Assembly (NCBI GenBank): GCA_030685235.1 | Contig: MU839125.1 | Location: 186,001-250,000 of the forward strand | DNA: 64,000 nucleotides | Direction: 5' to 3' | DNA from: Copromyces sp. CBS 386.78 | Taxonomy: Eukaryota > Ascomycota > Sordariomycetes > Sordariales > Sordariaceae | Shown: positions 23,124 through 34,833 of the stretch, piece by piece | Layout of the letters: each line of letters opens with the position of its first letter | How positions within the stretch are numbered: the stretch's first letter is position 1 | The notes under the pieces: generated by a model | What the model saw: only the letters and a program-made list of their open reading frames with translations | What the model was told of the DNA's origin: nothing | Database searches by the model: none | Translations under genes and position numbers: made by a program

Positions 23124-24726
23124 ATGTTACGCCCAAGCTTCATTGCCTCTTGCCTCGCGGCTATGGCGGCCGCACATGGTGACCATAAGGTAGTCAGAAG
23201 GTCGTCGCCGGTCCTCATCAAGGGTTGTGGTACAATAACTTGCCCGGGGATGGAGGCACTCAGGTCTGCCAAGATTGTCAAAAATGACTCAAGTGATGCT
23301 GAGGGGCTGAGACTGACGCTATCAACAGGCAAATTCCGTCTTCTCTGGCATCTCGACCTTTGGCCGTCTACCATACCTACCATGTCTAGCCAGCAAAGAT
23401 ATCAACTACGATATTGCCTTTATCGGTGAGTGGCCAACATTTGAAACAGATTCTAGCAACTGACTGTCACCATAAAGGTGCCCCATTCGACACCGGTACC
23501 TCATACAGACCCGGCGCTCGCTTCGGTCCATCAGGAATCCGTCAAGGATCTCGTCGTTTGAACCTCTAGTACGGCCGTCTACCCCCACTGACAAGTCAAA
23601 ATTTCTCCTCATATGCAGACGCTAACCGTCCTTGCTTCCAGTGGCGGCTACAACGTCCCCCTAGCCACCAACCCCTTCAACAGCTGGGCCACCATCATCG
23701 ACTGCGGCGACATCCCCGTGACCTCCTACGACAACACCTTTGCCCTCACGCAGATCGAACAAGGCCACCACAGCATCCTGTCCCGCAAGCCCACCACCGA
23801 CGCCTCCTTGCCGGGCCCCTCCCTCGCCGGCAAGACCCTCCCGCGCGTGATCACCCTAGGAGGCGACCACACCATCACGCTCCCCCTTCTTCGGTCTATC
23901 AACCGCGCCTACGGCCCCGTCTCGGTAATCCACTTCGACAGCCACCTCGACACCTGGCGGCCCAAAGTCTTTGGCTGGTCTCCCTCGGAGGTCGCCTCCA
24001 TCAACCACGGGACGTATTTCTACCACGCCGCGCAGGAGGGGTTACTAAAAAAACGATAGCAATATCCATGCGGGCATCAGGACGACCTTGAGTGGACCGT
24101 CAGATTACGAGAATGATGGGTATTGCGGGTTTGAGATTGTGGAGGCGAGGGAGATTGATACAATTGGGACCGAGGGGATTATCAAGAGGATTAGGGAGAG
24201 GGTGGGCACTGAGAGGCCGGTTTATTTGAGCTTGGATATTGATACGCTTGATCCTGCTTGTGAGTCTTGCTTTTTCTTTTCTTTTCTTTTTTTTTTTTCT
24301 TTTCTGCTGGCCTGGCCTGGTCTGGTTTGGTTTGGTCTCAATAGTACAATGGTGGGAAGGAAGTGAAGGGAAGTGATGCTAATGAGGGGAGTATTGTGTA
24401 CAAACAGTTGCCCCAGCCACCGGCACCCCCGAAACAGGCGGGTGGTCTACCAGAGAGCTTAGGACGATTTTGAGAGGGTTGGAGGGAATCAATATCATTG
24501 CTGCTGATATTGTTGAGGTTGCGGTAAGTTCTCTCTCTCACTTGTCTATTTAGGTAACCTTTCAACGCCATCCATTAACATTTGTTTATCCACCTACTTC
24601 TAGCCCGCCTACGATACCAACGCCGAACACACGACCATGGCGGCGGCTGATGCCTTGTACGAAATCATGAGCGTTATGGTCAAAAGAGGTCCGCTTAGCG
24701 TAGGCAGTGCGGCGCGCGATCTTTGA
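23124..24726 (+). pseudogene. Secreted agmatinase/arginase-family ureohydrolase gene with two frame breaks
   Basis: Ureohydrolases split agmatine or related guanidino compounds to urea with a two-Mn centre. The start at 23124 gives a signal peptide-like N-terminus (MLRPSFIASCLAAMAAAHG), suggesting secretion. Inferred exons are 23124-23263, 23329-23425, 23478-23568, 23642-24259, 24408-24523 and 24604-24726. Intron 1 has an unusual GTCTGC donor. Family motifs are clear: FDTGTSYRPGARFGPSGIR, GGDHTITLPL, the metal-binding HFDSHLDTW and LDIDTLDPAF. Two breaks disturb the frame. In exon 1, near 23190-23197, the signal-peptide frame must shift by one base to reach GLWYNNLPGDGGTQ. In exon 4, an A7 run at 24047-24053 has one A too many to connect EGLLK to NIHAGIRTTLSG. 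Either the gene is dead in this strain or the assembly has indel errors. Family assignment is firm; substrate is inferred. Confidence 0.75.
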
Positions 24727-26637
24727 AGCCTTGGACTTGGGAGATGAGGTTCAACATACCGGTCAAAACAGACCCCCGATCAACGGATAAGGAAAGCACA
24801 TATCAATGGTCAGCAATTAGAGAGGGGGCGAAACCTCTGGGCGTTTGGGTACGAGGTGACAGGAATATTACGCACTGATAACATTCCAACGGGTTGGTTG
24901 GCATATTGTAGCAACCCTCTATGTATGAGTGGGTGGCTTCAGAGATGACAAAGAAAATCACGTAGTCAAAACTCCTCACGAGGAAATCACAAATCATCCG
25001 AGGATTGACCGACCTACCTGTACATACTGGACCTATGTGAAGGAAATGTGAAGTGGACTCGAGGAGCATCAACTGCCAGGTGTTGAGGACGGATGATCAA
25101 GAAAGACAATCGAAGTGGAGGACCCAAAATCAGTCCGTTTGCGGACCATGGACCGATCCGACGTCGTCGGTAGGTATGTTTGGTAGGTATGTTGATGTTC
25201 CGCGCCTTCGCGGGCCGTTTACGGCGAGTGCCGAGCGCCCTTGCGCCCCCCGCACCCCTCAAGAGGAAGCCGTGGTCGTTGGTATTTATAGGTCTCGGAT
25301 TTTAGATCGTCTTAGATCTCAAGTCCTCGCTGGTGATAGTCGAGGCACATTCCAACCGACTAACAAAGGTGTGCGCAGTTTCTGACAGATAACTGATAGT
25401 GAATGTGTATATGACAGTACCTAGCAATATCGACGTTCTCCGCCCGATTGCGGTCGTAGATTTGAGGAGACGGTGACGGAAAGATGCCGCGCGAGATGTG
25501 TGACACTCGACTCGACGATAGCATCACGGAAATTACACCATTTTTTAACGACCAGTCTCGTCTCTGCTTCTAACGGTTCCCTTCCCCTGGGATCCATGTC
25601 AGTGAGCTAGCTATCTCAGCGATTCCTGCATCCGTGATTTTTTTTTTTTTTTTTTTTTACGGTTGAGCACCGGTTCTGATGCAAAGAGAAACAACACTTG
25701 ATGAACGCACCGCAGTCGAGCGACAAGAGACGAAACACACAGTCTGGATCTCCGCCCGCTCTCGAATGGACTCTTGACTGCCGGAAGCAATGGAAACCTT
25801 ACCTACCTACCTACCTGTCCAGCCCAGCCCAGCGCAGCCCAAAATGCTTAAGCGAGCTCTTCTTTAGGTACCTTGGTGGGTTTCTATTCTTGTAATGTAG
25901 ACATCCGAATATCCAAGCCATTCATCCATAAACGGCCATCTTTTTCTCCCAGCATGCTTGTTAATGGTGTCGCTAACGGGTTGAGATACTGCCTCTCTCT
26001 GGCTTGACACTTTCCAGCCAAGACAGCCAGCGCTCAGCTCGGTTGAGGTCACCTCGGCTAGAGGTTAGAAAATAAGGTAGGTAAGGTAGTCTTTGTTTGC
26101 AGAGATTTCAGATGGGACTGACTGCCTATTGCGTACATGCCCACTGCACCTACTCAACTTATCATCCCTCGGGTGGCGGTCAGTGCTATGCTGTGCAAAA
26201 CTCTGACTGACTGACTGCTTGCTGTACCATGGATGGTGACATGCTTTGTTCTCCAGATCGCGCCAGTGGCTGACTGGACGTTCGGAAACGGGGGCAGGAC
26301 CTTGAGAATTTTTCGACATGCCGTCTTCGTCATCATAGAGGTAGGCCATGGGTAGTTCATACTTTTGGGAATTCTAGCTCGGTTAGCAGAGTCTAGAGTG
26401 GTCTTTAAGAGGGGGAAGTTTCTTCATATAAGAAGTGATTGTGATCTCCGACTTTGGACTTCCATCTTTCATCGACACCAGGTTCTTCATCATCATCAGA
26501 CTTTTGTTGTCGTTGTATCTCGTCAACATCACTCGCTAGTTGGCTATTTTCTGCCTTCCGAACAACTTTACTTACTCAACTTTGTACACTTCTGAAGCAC
26601 CTCAACTCTCAAGAGAGAAAGTCAGGAACCCGCCAAG
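24727..26637. other. Intergenic region
   Basis: No gene is supported. It contains a 21-base T run at 25638-25658, an ACCT repeat at 25799-25816 (of the ACCTACCT type common in Neurospora intergenic DNA) and a CTGACTGACTG run near 26203. Its right end should hold the promoter and 5' leader of the surface-protein gene starting at 26638. Confidence 0.5.
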
Positions 26638-27798
26638 ATGAAGGCATTCACAAACACTCTCGCCTCACTGGCAGTTTCGGCAGCCATTGCCAATGCTCAA
26701 CTCACCTTCGATGCCCAAGATCGAGCCAGATGCACCATCCCCAACGGTTCCTACTGTGCCGGACCCCTTCTCGTCCGATGTGCCGGATCCTTTGCTCTGG
26801 ATCCATTGAACTGCAACGACGTGAGTTCACTTTGCACTCCCTTCCTCCTACCATCAGTTGGCAATATCGGAAAACAAAAGACGGAAGAATGCTAACACGA
26901 GAGACGACAGCTTCTGGTCGGAGCGGCCCCCGCCGGCAACGACGGCCAAGCCACCTGCTGGCAGGAGACTGCCGCCAGCGGTAACGCCGCCTGCCAGAAG
27001 AACTGCCGTGTCTATGCCGTCCCGGAGCCCTTCAATCTCGCGGCTGATGAGTGCACCCCTTACTTCCCCGCGACCGCCACTACTGCTCCAACTCTTCCTC
27101 CGACTACTGCTCCAACTACTGCTCCAACTACTGCTCCTACTACTGCTCCAACTACTGCTCCTACTACTGCCCCCACCACTGCGCCTACCACTGCGCCTAC
27201 TACTGCCCCTACCACTGCTCCTCCTACTGCTCCTACCCTCCCGCCACCCACCACCCGTCCCTCCACCACCGGCTCCGCCACTTCAACCTGGGACCACCAC
27301 CACTGGACCAAGTCCCACGGCCCCTGGCCCGACTGGACCAACACCGCCGGTCCGGCCTCGGCTTCCAAGTCCGCTTCCGCCTCCGCCTCCGCCTCCGCCT
27401 CCGCCTCTGCCGCCCCGACCCGCGGTCCCCGTCCCGGCCCCTGGACCAAGAAGCCCAAGCCCGATCACAAGACGGACAAGTGGGAGACCTCGACCGACTG
27501 CGAGACTGACACGGTCACCGCTACCGCTGCTCCCGTCACGGTCCTGCCAACCAAGGTCCCGGTTCCTGTTGTGCCGCCGGTGCCCGTTCCTACTACCTTG
27601 GTTCCGGCTCCGAACCCGCCTGTCGTTGTTGTTGATGTGCCCACCACGCCTCCGGCGGCGGCGGAGGAGACGAGCGCTGCTGAACCTGTCGGTGGAAGTG
27701 TCCCGGCACCGGTGGTGACGGCTGGTGCGCCACAGAGGGTGAAGGCTGCGACGGCGGGGTTGGTGGTTGTTGCTGGGGTTGCTTTTTATTTCTTTTGA
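26638..27798 (+). CDS. Secreted Thr/Pro-rich, probably GPI-anchored cell-surface protein
   Basis: Exons 26638-26820 and 26911-27798 (90-bp intron, GTGAGT...GACAG, branch-like GCTAAC) give 356 residues. An N-terminal signal peptide (MKAFTNTLASLAVSAAIANA) is followed by a compact cysteine-rich region up to about residue 110, with eight or so Cys. Next come about ten TTAP repeats (about 117-170), a Ser/Ala run, then Val/Pro-rich text. The C-terminus is a hydrophobic tail (ATAGLVVVAGVAFYFF) typical of GPI-anchor signals. The Thr/Pro region is probably heavily O-glycosylated and spans the wall. I do not recognise the cysteine-rich domain as a named family, so the role (adhesin, wall component or other) is open. 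The next gene on the same strand is also a wall-type GPI protein. Confidence 0.8.
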
Positions 27799-28042
27799 GT
27801 TTGGGGGGGTTTGGTGCTTGATGGGATGGATGACTGACTGATGTTTTTCTTTGGTTTTTTTTTGGTGGTTTCTTTGCTTGTCTTGTCTTGTTGTGAGGAA
27901 TGAATGAACCGGTTGGTAAGGTAGTTCACGCTGCTTATTTTGGATATAATGGTGTGATAAAGTAATGGTAGAAAGAGGAGGAGGAGAGTGGATGATAGCG
28001 ATGACTAGATCTGACAGATAATCAGGAGAACTGCCTTGAAGG

Positions 28043-28068
28043 AAAAAAAAAAAAAAAAAAAAAAAAAA
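28043..28068. repeat. Poly(A) run of 26
   Basis: Uninterrupted A run about 245 bp after the surface-protein stop codon. It may be a retroposed tail, simple slippage DNA or part of the 3' UTR; nothing nearby decides. Confidence 0.9.
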
Positions 28069-30108
28069 GAACAAACTGTCTCAGGTGACTGTGAACTTTC
28101 ACTTTGCTCTTTTTCTGGGTGGAAACTCGATGTCGGTAGTGCCACAATATGTCCTGACATTTGGCGGTATCCTCGATACCTGATCTCTCTAGCCTTTCAT
28201 CACCTTGACCGTACTTGCTACGGCTGAAGGAAGGGGATCGATCATACTTGATCTTCGCATCCCACCCGACTTCCAATCCGTCTGCCGTCTGGCTTGTCTT
28301 TGGTGATAGCCCGCCTTCCCTGGGGTTGTAGGTGATTCCTTCCTCATCAGATGGCTCCTCCTTCAGTTACGCTCCGACGGAGTGTCTGTTGGTGGTTGTT
28401 CTCCAGGGTTAGGGTACGTGATAAACTCCAAGAGGGCTGTTCTATCCGGAGCTACCGTAGCGTAATGGATGCCTGTGGTAGTGCAAAGGCCCGACAAGAC
28501 AGAACATGTCAGCAATGGTACCTCTAGGTAATTTCCATTCATCGTTTTTGGTCAAGTCCAATCTGGTGTCGCTGTCATGTCAAAAGCCGTCGGGGTGGAG
28601 AGTCTTTGGGTGGCAATATCGGCCATATCCTCCGTGTTTGTGATATTGTCAATGTGTTTTCTTTTTTTGTTTTTTTTGTCGTCAGGTCGTATGCTTTTCC
28701 ACTTGGGGGTGGTGGTGGTGGGACGTTGATTTCGGCTAGCTGGTGGGCGTAAACAAAACCTAACACAGAAAGGGACACCCCTGAACGCCACTGCCTCCCC
28801 CTGTAATGGTTGCGTCCGGGCCCAGGCGGCGCTGTTGCCGCTGCAACCCCCCTTTCCACTCCCCCAGGTACCGCATTCACTCCCACTTTCCGGCATCACG
28901 CTGGGATCTGCAACATCTCCATCGGTTCGTCATGGCTACCCGCTCGCCTTGTCTCGCCTTGGTGATCGTCTCTGATAAGCGTTGGTTCTTTTACAACGAT
29001 AACAGCTTTGGCGCGCGGGGTTAGCAGTGATCAACAGCGCCAGCCGACTTGCACGCCTTCACATAAAAAACAACGAGTCCATATGCTACCGATATCACCG
29101 AGCAAACTTATCACCACTTCCAAAGCCTGGCATTGGCTTCTTGGTCATAACCTGACAATTACATAACAGTCATTTTTATCCATGGCCCACCGGGCGTCCA
29201 GTGGGGCCAACAAAGCTCGTAATGGAAGCAGTGGACGCCGTTGGCGAGACCACACACACACACCATGCCTCACCAGGACCGCCGAGATGGACCCTTACAC
29301 AGGAATTATCCCAAGGAATACACTCCGGCCCTTGAAACTTCTTCCGTCGTTCTAGGTAATCTCGACTGCGCCTCCCCGAGAGCGAGCTGTGAATTCGGGA
29401 CTCCCTCCCTCACAACCCCAGGTTCAAGGGCCCTTACCTACCCAGACCCTACCCAGACCACACCATTCTTGATGATTGATGGATTTGGCCAACACTGTCA
29501 CATTCTCTCCTTTTCTCGGCGCTCTCGGTTGGTGATGAGATGCTGGCAGTTATCAAAGCTTATCCCAGACGGCCAATGGGACAAGGGCAACTTTGCTTGT
29601 GCCTTCAGGCTCTGTTCCTGCAGTTGGACCATCTTGTTCCCTAGCTTCCTGGCCACTCCCCACCCCTCCTCTCCCCTTCTAGAAACGCCGGCTAACCAAT
29701 TTCATTCAGCCTGAAAGAGTCTGACATGCATCCTCTCCATGGCGGCCATCTATATGGAAAAAGATGTTCTGGTCTTGAAACTGAAAACGAAGAGGATGGG
29801 CGAGACGGCATCACATCTCTGACAGAACCTGCAGACTTGGAGGCTGGTAGATACGCTTTGATATTCAACATGGACATCAGTAGAGCTGGCCACGATCAAC
29901 GTTCAAGAGCCTCCATCAGGCATGAATGACCGCCAAAGCGATTTGGATTCTTCTTCTGAAAAGAGGGCTAGTGTCGACCATGAGGCTTCTCTTGGCATCT
30001 CGCTGTTGCCTGTTCGCTTAGGCCTTTCGGTCCCAAGAGGGCCATTCAGGGTCTGACTGAAGAAAAGAACTGACGACAATGCAGCGCCTGTCCTCAGCCG
30101 GCCAATCC

Positions 30109-30314
30109 CTTTAGCTGGGAAAATGTATCCTTTTTGCCAAGGCCGTCTTTTGACCAATCGGTTGGCGTCAATTTTATCCACAGATACTTCTTGGCAACGC
30201 AGACACCTGAGTTTGGTTGGTTTTTGCGCGCGCTTGGCGAATTTTTGGAAGGCCACTAAGTACCGGAAGTAGAGGGATGTTCTTGGCAAAAAGGATACAT
30301 TTTCCCAGCTAAAG
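30109..30314. repeat. Perfect 33-bp inverted repeat with 140-bp centre
   Basis: Arm 30109-30141 (starts ctttagctggga) and arm 30282-30314 (ends cccagctaaag) are exact reverse complements over 33 bp. The 140-bp centre shows no symmetry and no ORF, and I see no target duplication at the flanks. A perfect match of this length implies recent origin or selection. It could be a miniature inverted-repeat transposon or a transcribed hairpin locus. Confidence 0.85.
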
Positions 30315-30763
30315 ACATGAGCTGCCGATATGCTCCCAGGTACCGTGGTCGCTTACCCCTGACAACACCACCCCGAGTCTGGACTGCGAGTGTGGACCTC
30401 CCACCTCAGTGTTGCCCTTTTTAGCGAGGCCCCATGTTGGTCTCCCATGTCAGCCTTGACAGGCTCGGGGAGGACCTCTCGAGTCTTAGGTTCCACTCGA
30501 CTGGATGTGCCACCCCCCGAATCCCCCAATGTATTGGTGAGGAACGTACAGCCGCGCGTGTCAGAACAAAAAGCCCAGAGCCCCCCAAAGATGGATGATC
30601 TTTTTCTTCTCTTGTTTTGGTGTCCCATCAGCCAAGACCATCTCTCTTTGCTGCTTCAGTAGCTACTATATTTTCAGAGCATCTCTTTTTGCTCGTCCTC
30701 TGACGTATCGTACGTCAAGCCCACTCATTCTTTCAGTTTTCACTGTCACTCTTTCAGACCGTC

Positions 30764-33339
30764 ATGGCTCCGTCTATGCTCAAGCTGGGTGCTGTCGCCC
30801 TGGCTTACACCTTTGGTGTTTCTGCCCTTAGCTCTCCTGCCTCAGCCAAGACCTATCAGTTGTCCGAGTCCTATAACTCGGGCAACTTTGCCGAAAAGTT
30901 CAGTTTCTTTGAGGTAAGACCCTATCAGACCAATACATAACAGAGTGATGCTGACGAATTTTGAACAAAAGGGTGGCCGCGATGAGAAGGTGAGGGATCC
31001 CAACAATGGATACGTCAAATACCTGGGCAAGGATGCGGCAGTGTCCTCGGGCTTGATCAAGACCGAGGGTGATGATATCCGCATCGGTGTCGACAGCAAG
31101 ACTTCCGGTCCCCGTAAGAGTGTCCGTCTCGAGAGTACCGCCTCCTACAACACTGGTCTGTTCGTCGCCAAGTTCAGCCACCTCCCCAAGCCTGTCTGTG
31201 GTGCTTGGCCTGCTTTCTGGATGGTCGGCGACAACTGGCCCCAGGACGGTGAAGTCGATATCTACGAGATGTGGTCAATGGCCGACCACAACAGAATCAC
31301 CTACCACACCGGAAGACCTGATCAAGTTGGCGAATGCAAGCTCATCGACGACACGCATATTGAGACTACCGAGACCCGGAACTGCGACAACTATGCTGTA
31401 GACCAGTGGGTAAATGAGGGCTGTGGTGTGACGGAGAAGCAGGGCCTGTGGGGTAACCCCAGCGGTGGTGTTTGTAAGTGGGATTTGCTCCTTCATTGAA
31501 CTTTGTGGATTAAGAACTGTGCTAATACATCACGCACCTTCAGATGCCATCGAATGGACTGAGGATCATCTCAGTGTCTGGAGCTGGGCCACCGAGCCTA
31601 CCGACATCGAGAACGGAAGTCCCAACCCCGAGACCTGGGGTAAGCCGCACATGTCCGTTACCAGCAGGACCTGCGATGTTGAGAAGGCGTTCAAGAACCT
31701 CCGCTTCATCCTCAACATCAACTTCTGCGGCGATGCCGCTGGCCAACTTTTCTATAAAGATCCCAAGTGCGGAACCAAGGGCGGGGGATCTTGCGACACA
31801 TACGTCGGCGACAACCCCCAGGATTTCGAGGATGTCTACTGGAAGATCCAGTACATCGACGTCTACCAGCTCCAGAAGGCCCTTCCTACCACCACTTCTT
31901 CCGCTATCTCTTCGAGCATCACTGAGACCATCACTGAGACCAGCACGACCACCGAGTCCAGCTCTACCGTTACCTCCAGCTTCGTCTCTGTCGTCTCGAG
32001 CTCCACTGTCAACCCTGAGACTGTTTCCACCTCTGCCATCTCCAGCTCCGAGGTTGTTTCCACCTCTGCCGTTGTGTCCGCTTCCGCCGTCCCCAGCTCC
32101 GAGGTGGTTTCCAGCACCGATATCTTCAGCAACATTGCCTCCGCCTCCGGTGTTGCCTCTAGCTCCGATGGAGTCTTCGTCACTGCCACCTCTTCTGCGG
32201 CTCTCCCTACCGAGACTGATGACGATAGCGACTGCGATGACGATGATGAGGGTGACGTTTCCTCCAGCGTTGTTGTCCCTAGCGGCAGTGCCACTGTCAG
32301 CATTGTTCCCAGCGGCAGCATTGTTCCCAGCGGCAGCGTTGTCCCCAGCGGCAGCGTTGTTCCCAGCGGCAGCATTGTTCCCAGCGGCAGTGTTGTCCCC
32401 AGCGCCAGCGCCATTGAGACCGGCGTTTCTTCCATTATCACTTCTGCCCCCAGCGGACCCTCCGCCGGTTTCCCAGCCATCTCTTCCTCCGGCGTCGTCT
32501 CCGACTTCCCCATCTCCTCTGCTCCTGCTGATCCCTCGGCCTCCGGCGGCTTCCCCGTCCCCAGCGGTATCTCCTCTGGCCCCGTCCTCTTCCCCAACAG
32601 CACCATCACTGCTTCCCAGGAGTGGACCACCTCCACCATCTACACGACCAGCTACTACACCGTCACCTCTTGCGCCGCTACCGTGACCAACTGCCCTGCT
32701 CGCGTCGTCACCTCCGTCATCGCCATCTCTACCACCGTCTGCCCCGTCACCCAGCACCCCGCTCCTACCAACGCTCCCGGCGGCGGTAACGGTGTCTCTG
32801 TTGTCCCTACTCAGGTTCCCGGGGGCTGCAACGGCGTGAACTGCCCTGTTACTACTCAGGTCCCTGGCGGTCCCAACGGCGGTGGTAACGGCACCCCCGG
32901 CAATGGCACTCCTGGCAACGGCACTCCTGGCAACGGCACTCCTGGCAACGGCACTCCTGGCAACGGCACTCCCGGTAACGGCACTCCCGATAACGGCAAC
33001 GGCAACGGTGAGGGCGTTCCCCCTGTTGTCCCCACCGGCAGCGCTCCTGGCACTGGTTCCGGTGCCTGCAACGGCGAGAACTGCCCCGCTCCTACCCAGG
33101 TTCCTGGCGGTCCTAACGGCGCTGGTAACGGCACTCCTGGCAACGGCACTCCCGGTAACGGCAACGGCAATGGTGAGGGTGTTCCCCCTGTTGTCCCCAC
33201 CGGCAGCTCTCCCGGTACCGGTTCCGGTGCCTGCAACGGCGAGAACTGCCCCGTTCCTACCGGTAGCGCCCCTGGCTCCGGCTCTGGCTCCGGTGAGGGT
33301 GAGGCCCCTGCTGTCCCTAGCGGCAGCGCTCCTGGCTCT

Positions 33340-33370
<31 letters not shown>

Positions 33371-33645
33371 TCCCTCCTGTCGTCCCTGCCCCTGTCCCCA
33401 CCGGCACCCTCCCCGGCTACAGCAACGGCGCTGCCAACGGCACTTACTCCGTTCCTCCCGTTTCCGGCACCGGCGTCGCCCAGCCCCCTGCGCCCATCGG
33501 CGGCGGCTCTTCTCCCAGCGTATCCATCGGCCAGCCTCCTATCCCTACTGAGGATGTGCCCGTGACCGCTGGCGCTGGCAAGGCTAACGCCTTGAGCGTC
33601 GGTGTGGCTGTTGTTGCTGGTGTTGCTGCTTTGCTTGCTCTTTAA
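30764..33645 (+). CDS. GPI-anchored GH16 endo-beta-glucanase with long repetitive linker
   Basis: Exons 30764-30913, 30972-31473 and 31544-33645 encode 917 residues. A signal peptide (about residues 1-28) is followed by a glycoside hydrolase family 16 domain to about residue 325. The catalytic motif GEVDIYEMW (about 143-151) matches ExDxxE, with the two Glu as nucleophile and acid/base. Conserved WPAFW precedes it. GH16 enzymes of this type cut or remodel beta-1,3(4)-glucans in the wall. The rest is a Ser/Thr-rich linker with an acidic patch (TDDDSDCDDDDEGD), six VPSGS(I/V) repeats, PGNGT repeats with Cys-bearing spacers (NGENCP), and a hydrophobic C-terminus typical of GPI attachment. Long antisense frames over it reflect its codon bias. 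Exact substrate is inferred only to family level. Confidence 0.88.
32302..32402 (+). repeat. Coding minisatellite, 18-bp unit (VPSGSI/V)
   Basis: About six near-identical 18-bp units inside the GH16 linker, differing mostly at silent sites. Likely variable in copy number between strains. Confidence 0.8.
32887..32992 (+). repeat. Coding minisatellite, 15-bp unit (GNGTP)
   Basis: Seven tandem 15-bp units of the form ggcactcctggcaac in the GH16 linker; a shorter second block lies near 33125-33160. In frame, so expansion would lengthen the linker without breaking it. Confidence 0.85.
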
Positions 33646-34833
33646 TCAAGTAAACAGCAGCAACTCAAAAGTTGGTGGGTGTAAGATAAAAACATGTGCA
33701 TATATGTAGATTAGGCGGCTTGCTTTGTTCGGGATACCTTTTTGATAATTTCTAGACTTGATCCTTTTTTTGTGTTGTTATTTTTTTTTTTTTTTTTTTT
33801 TTTTGGATGGAAGCGATGGAGCGATGTGGATATGGAGGATATGTGTACATGTTTTTGGAAATGAAGGAAGAAGGAAAAGAAGAAGAAGAAGAAATACCAT
33901 TTATTCCCTTGTGGTTGATACCTACTACAACATTCCTACCCAAGGATGTGATTTTGATGCTGACGATTTCCCCTTTGTCAACACGATCGATCTTTGAAGC
34001 AAACCACATGTTTTCATCCTTTTCAAGCAGGAGGTAGAATAAGTCAAACGATAGAGAGAGATGCCAGATAAAACTGTTACACAATCTTCAACCAGGGGGT
34101 GATCATAGAGTAGGATTCGGCAGCGGAACATCGCAGCTAAAAGCGGAGGGAGGTTTCGACGACGACGAATAAGAGCCCAAGGAATTGGTTTAGTATATGC
34201 ATACCACACAATTAAAAGGGAACAGTATGACTTCCAAGAACCGGTCAACAACAACAACAACCGCAAGCTACTCGTCGGTTAGGTGGATTCGCTTCGCCAG
34301 CCAACCAACTCTTATAGTCCCTCTGAGGTACTGTCATCGTCGTATTCAACCCCCTGGGCAATGTCAACGGGGTTTTAACACATCATTTCCAAGTCTGGGA
34401 AGTTACACGAGAAAGCTACAGGTATATACGACTTCAAGTTGCAATCAACATTGCCTGGATGCCTCCTGGATATATCCCCGGTATCACGGTGGATGGTACT
34501 ATGGTAGGCTAAGGTAGTATGGCTCGGACTTAAGAAGTCGAAAATGGTTACATTACCTAGTAGGTAGATAATGTCCGGCAGATGTTTCTCGAGGAAGGTT
34601 TGTCCATGATGTTCAACATACATAAATACATGGTTCTTCCCAATGTAAGGTACTCCCGATTCTCTCTTCCCTTGACTGATTCACCGGAATCCTTGTTCCC
34701 AATTACTTCGTTGCCTTCTAGTTCTACCCTTTCAAGTCAAGTCCCCAGACCAGTCCAGTCCCCCTAGGTAAGAAGGTCCTTGTGTATCTCTACTCTACCT
34801 AAAGAGACACTACCCCATCTACCCTCTACCACC
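33646..34833. other. Intergenic region
   Basis: It holds a 24-base T run at 33781-33804, an AAG/AAGA-rich patch near 33870, a CAA repeat near 34248 and, at the right end, the leader of the P450 gene. No gene is supported. Confidence 0.5.
33781..33804. repeat. Poly(T) run of 24
   Basis: Uninterrupted T run in the 3' region after the GH16 gene. Confidence 0.9.

Larger units (their letters stand above)
27799..30763. other. Long intergenic region
   Basis: No convincing gene on either strand; open frames of 60-160 codons (for example 29241-29714) lack domains and intron logic. It holds a 26-base A run at 28043-28068, a CA run near 29252 and the 33-bp inverted repeat at 30109-30314. The right end contains the pyrimidine-rich leader of the GH16 gene. 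Confidence 0.5.

Noticed and set aside
27060..28074. Minus-strand frames (132 and 263 codons) over the surface-protein gene
   Set aside because: Mirror frames of Thr/Pro repeats; the longer one starts in the poly(A/T) run.
29241..29714. 157-codon frame as a gene
   Set aside because: Starts in a CA repeat and shows no domain or conserved pattern.
31540..32757. 405-codon minus-strand open frame over the GH16 gene
   Set aside because: It lies antisense to a well supported gene; Ser/Gly/Pro codon bias on the plus strand removes stops on the other strand. No domain or start context supports it.
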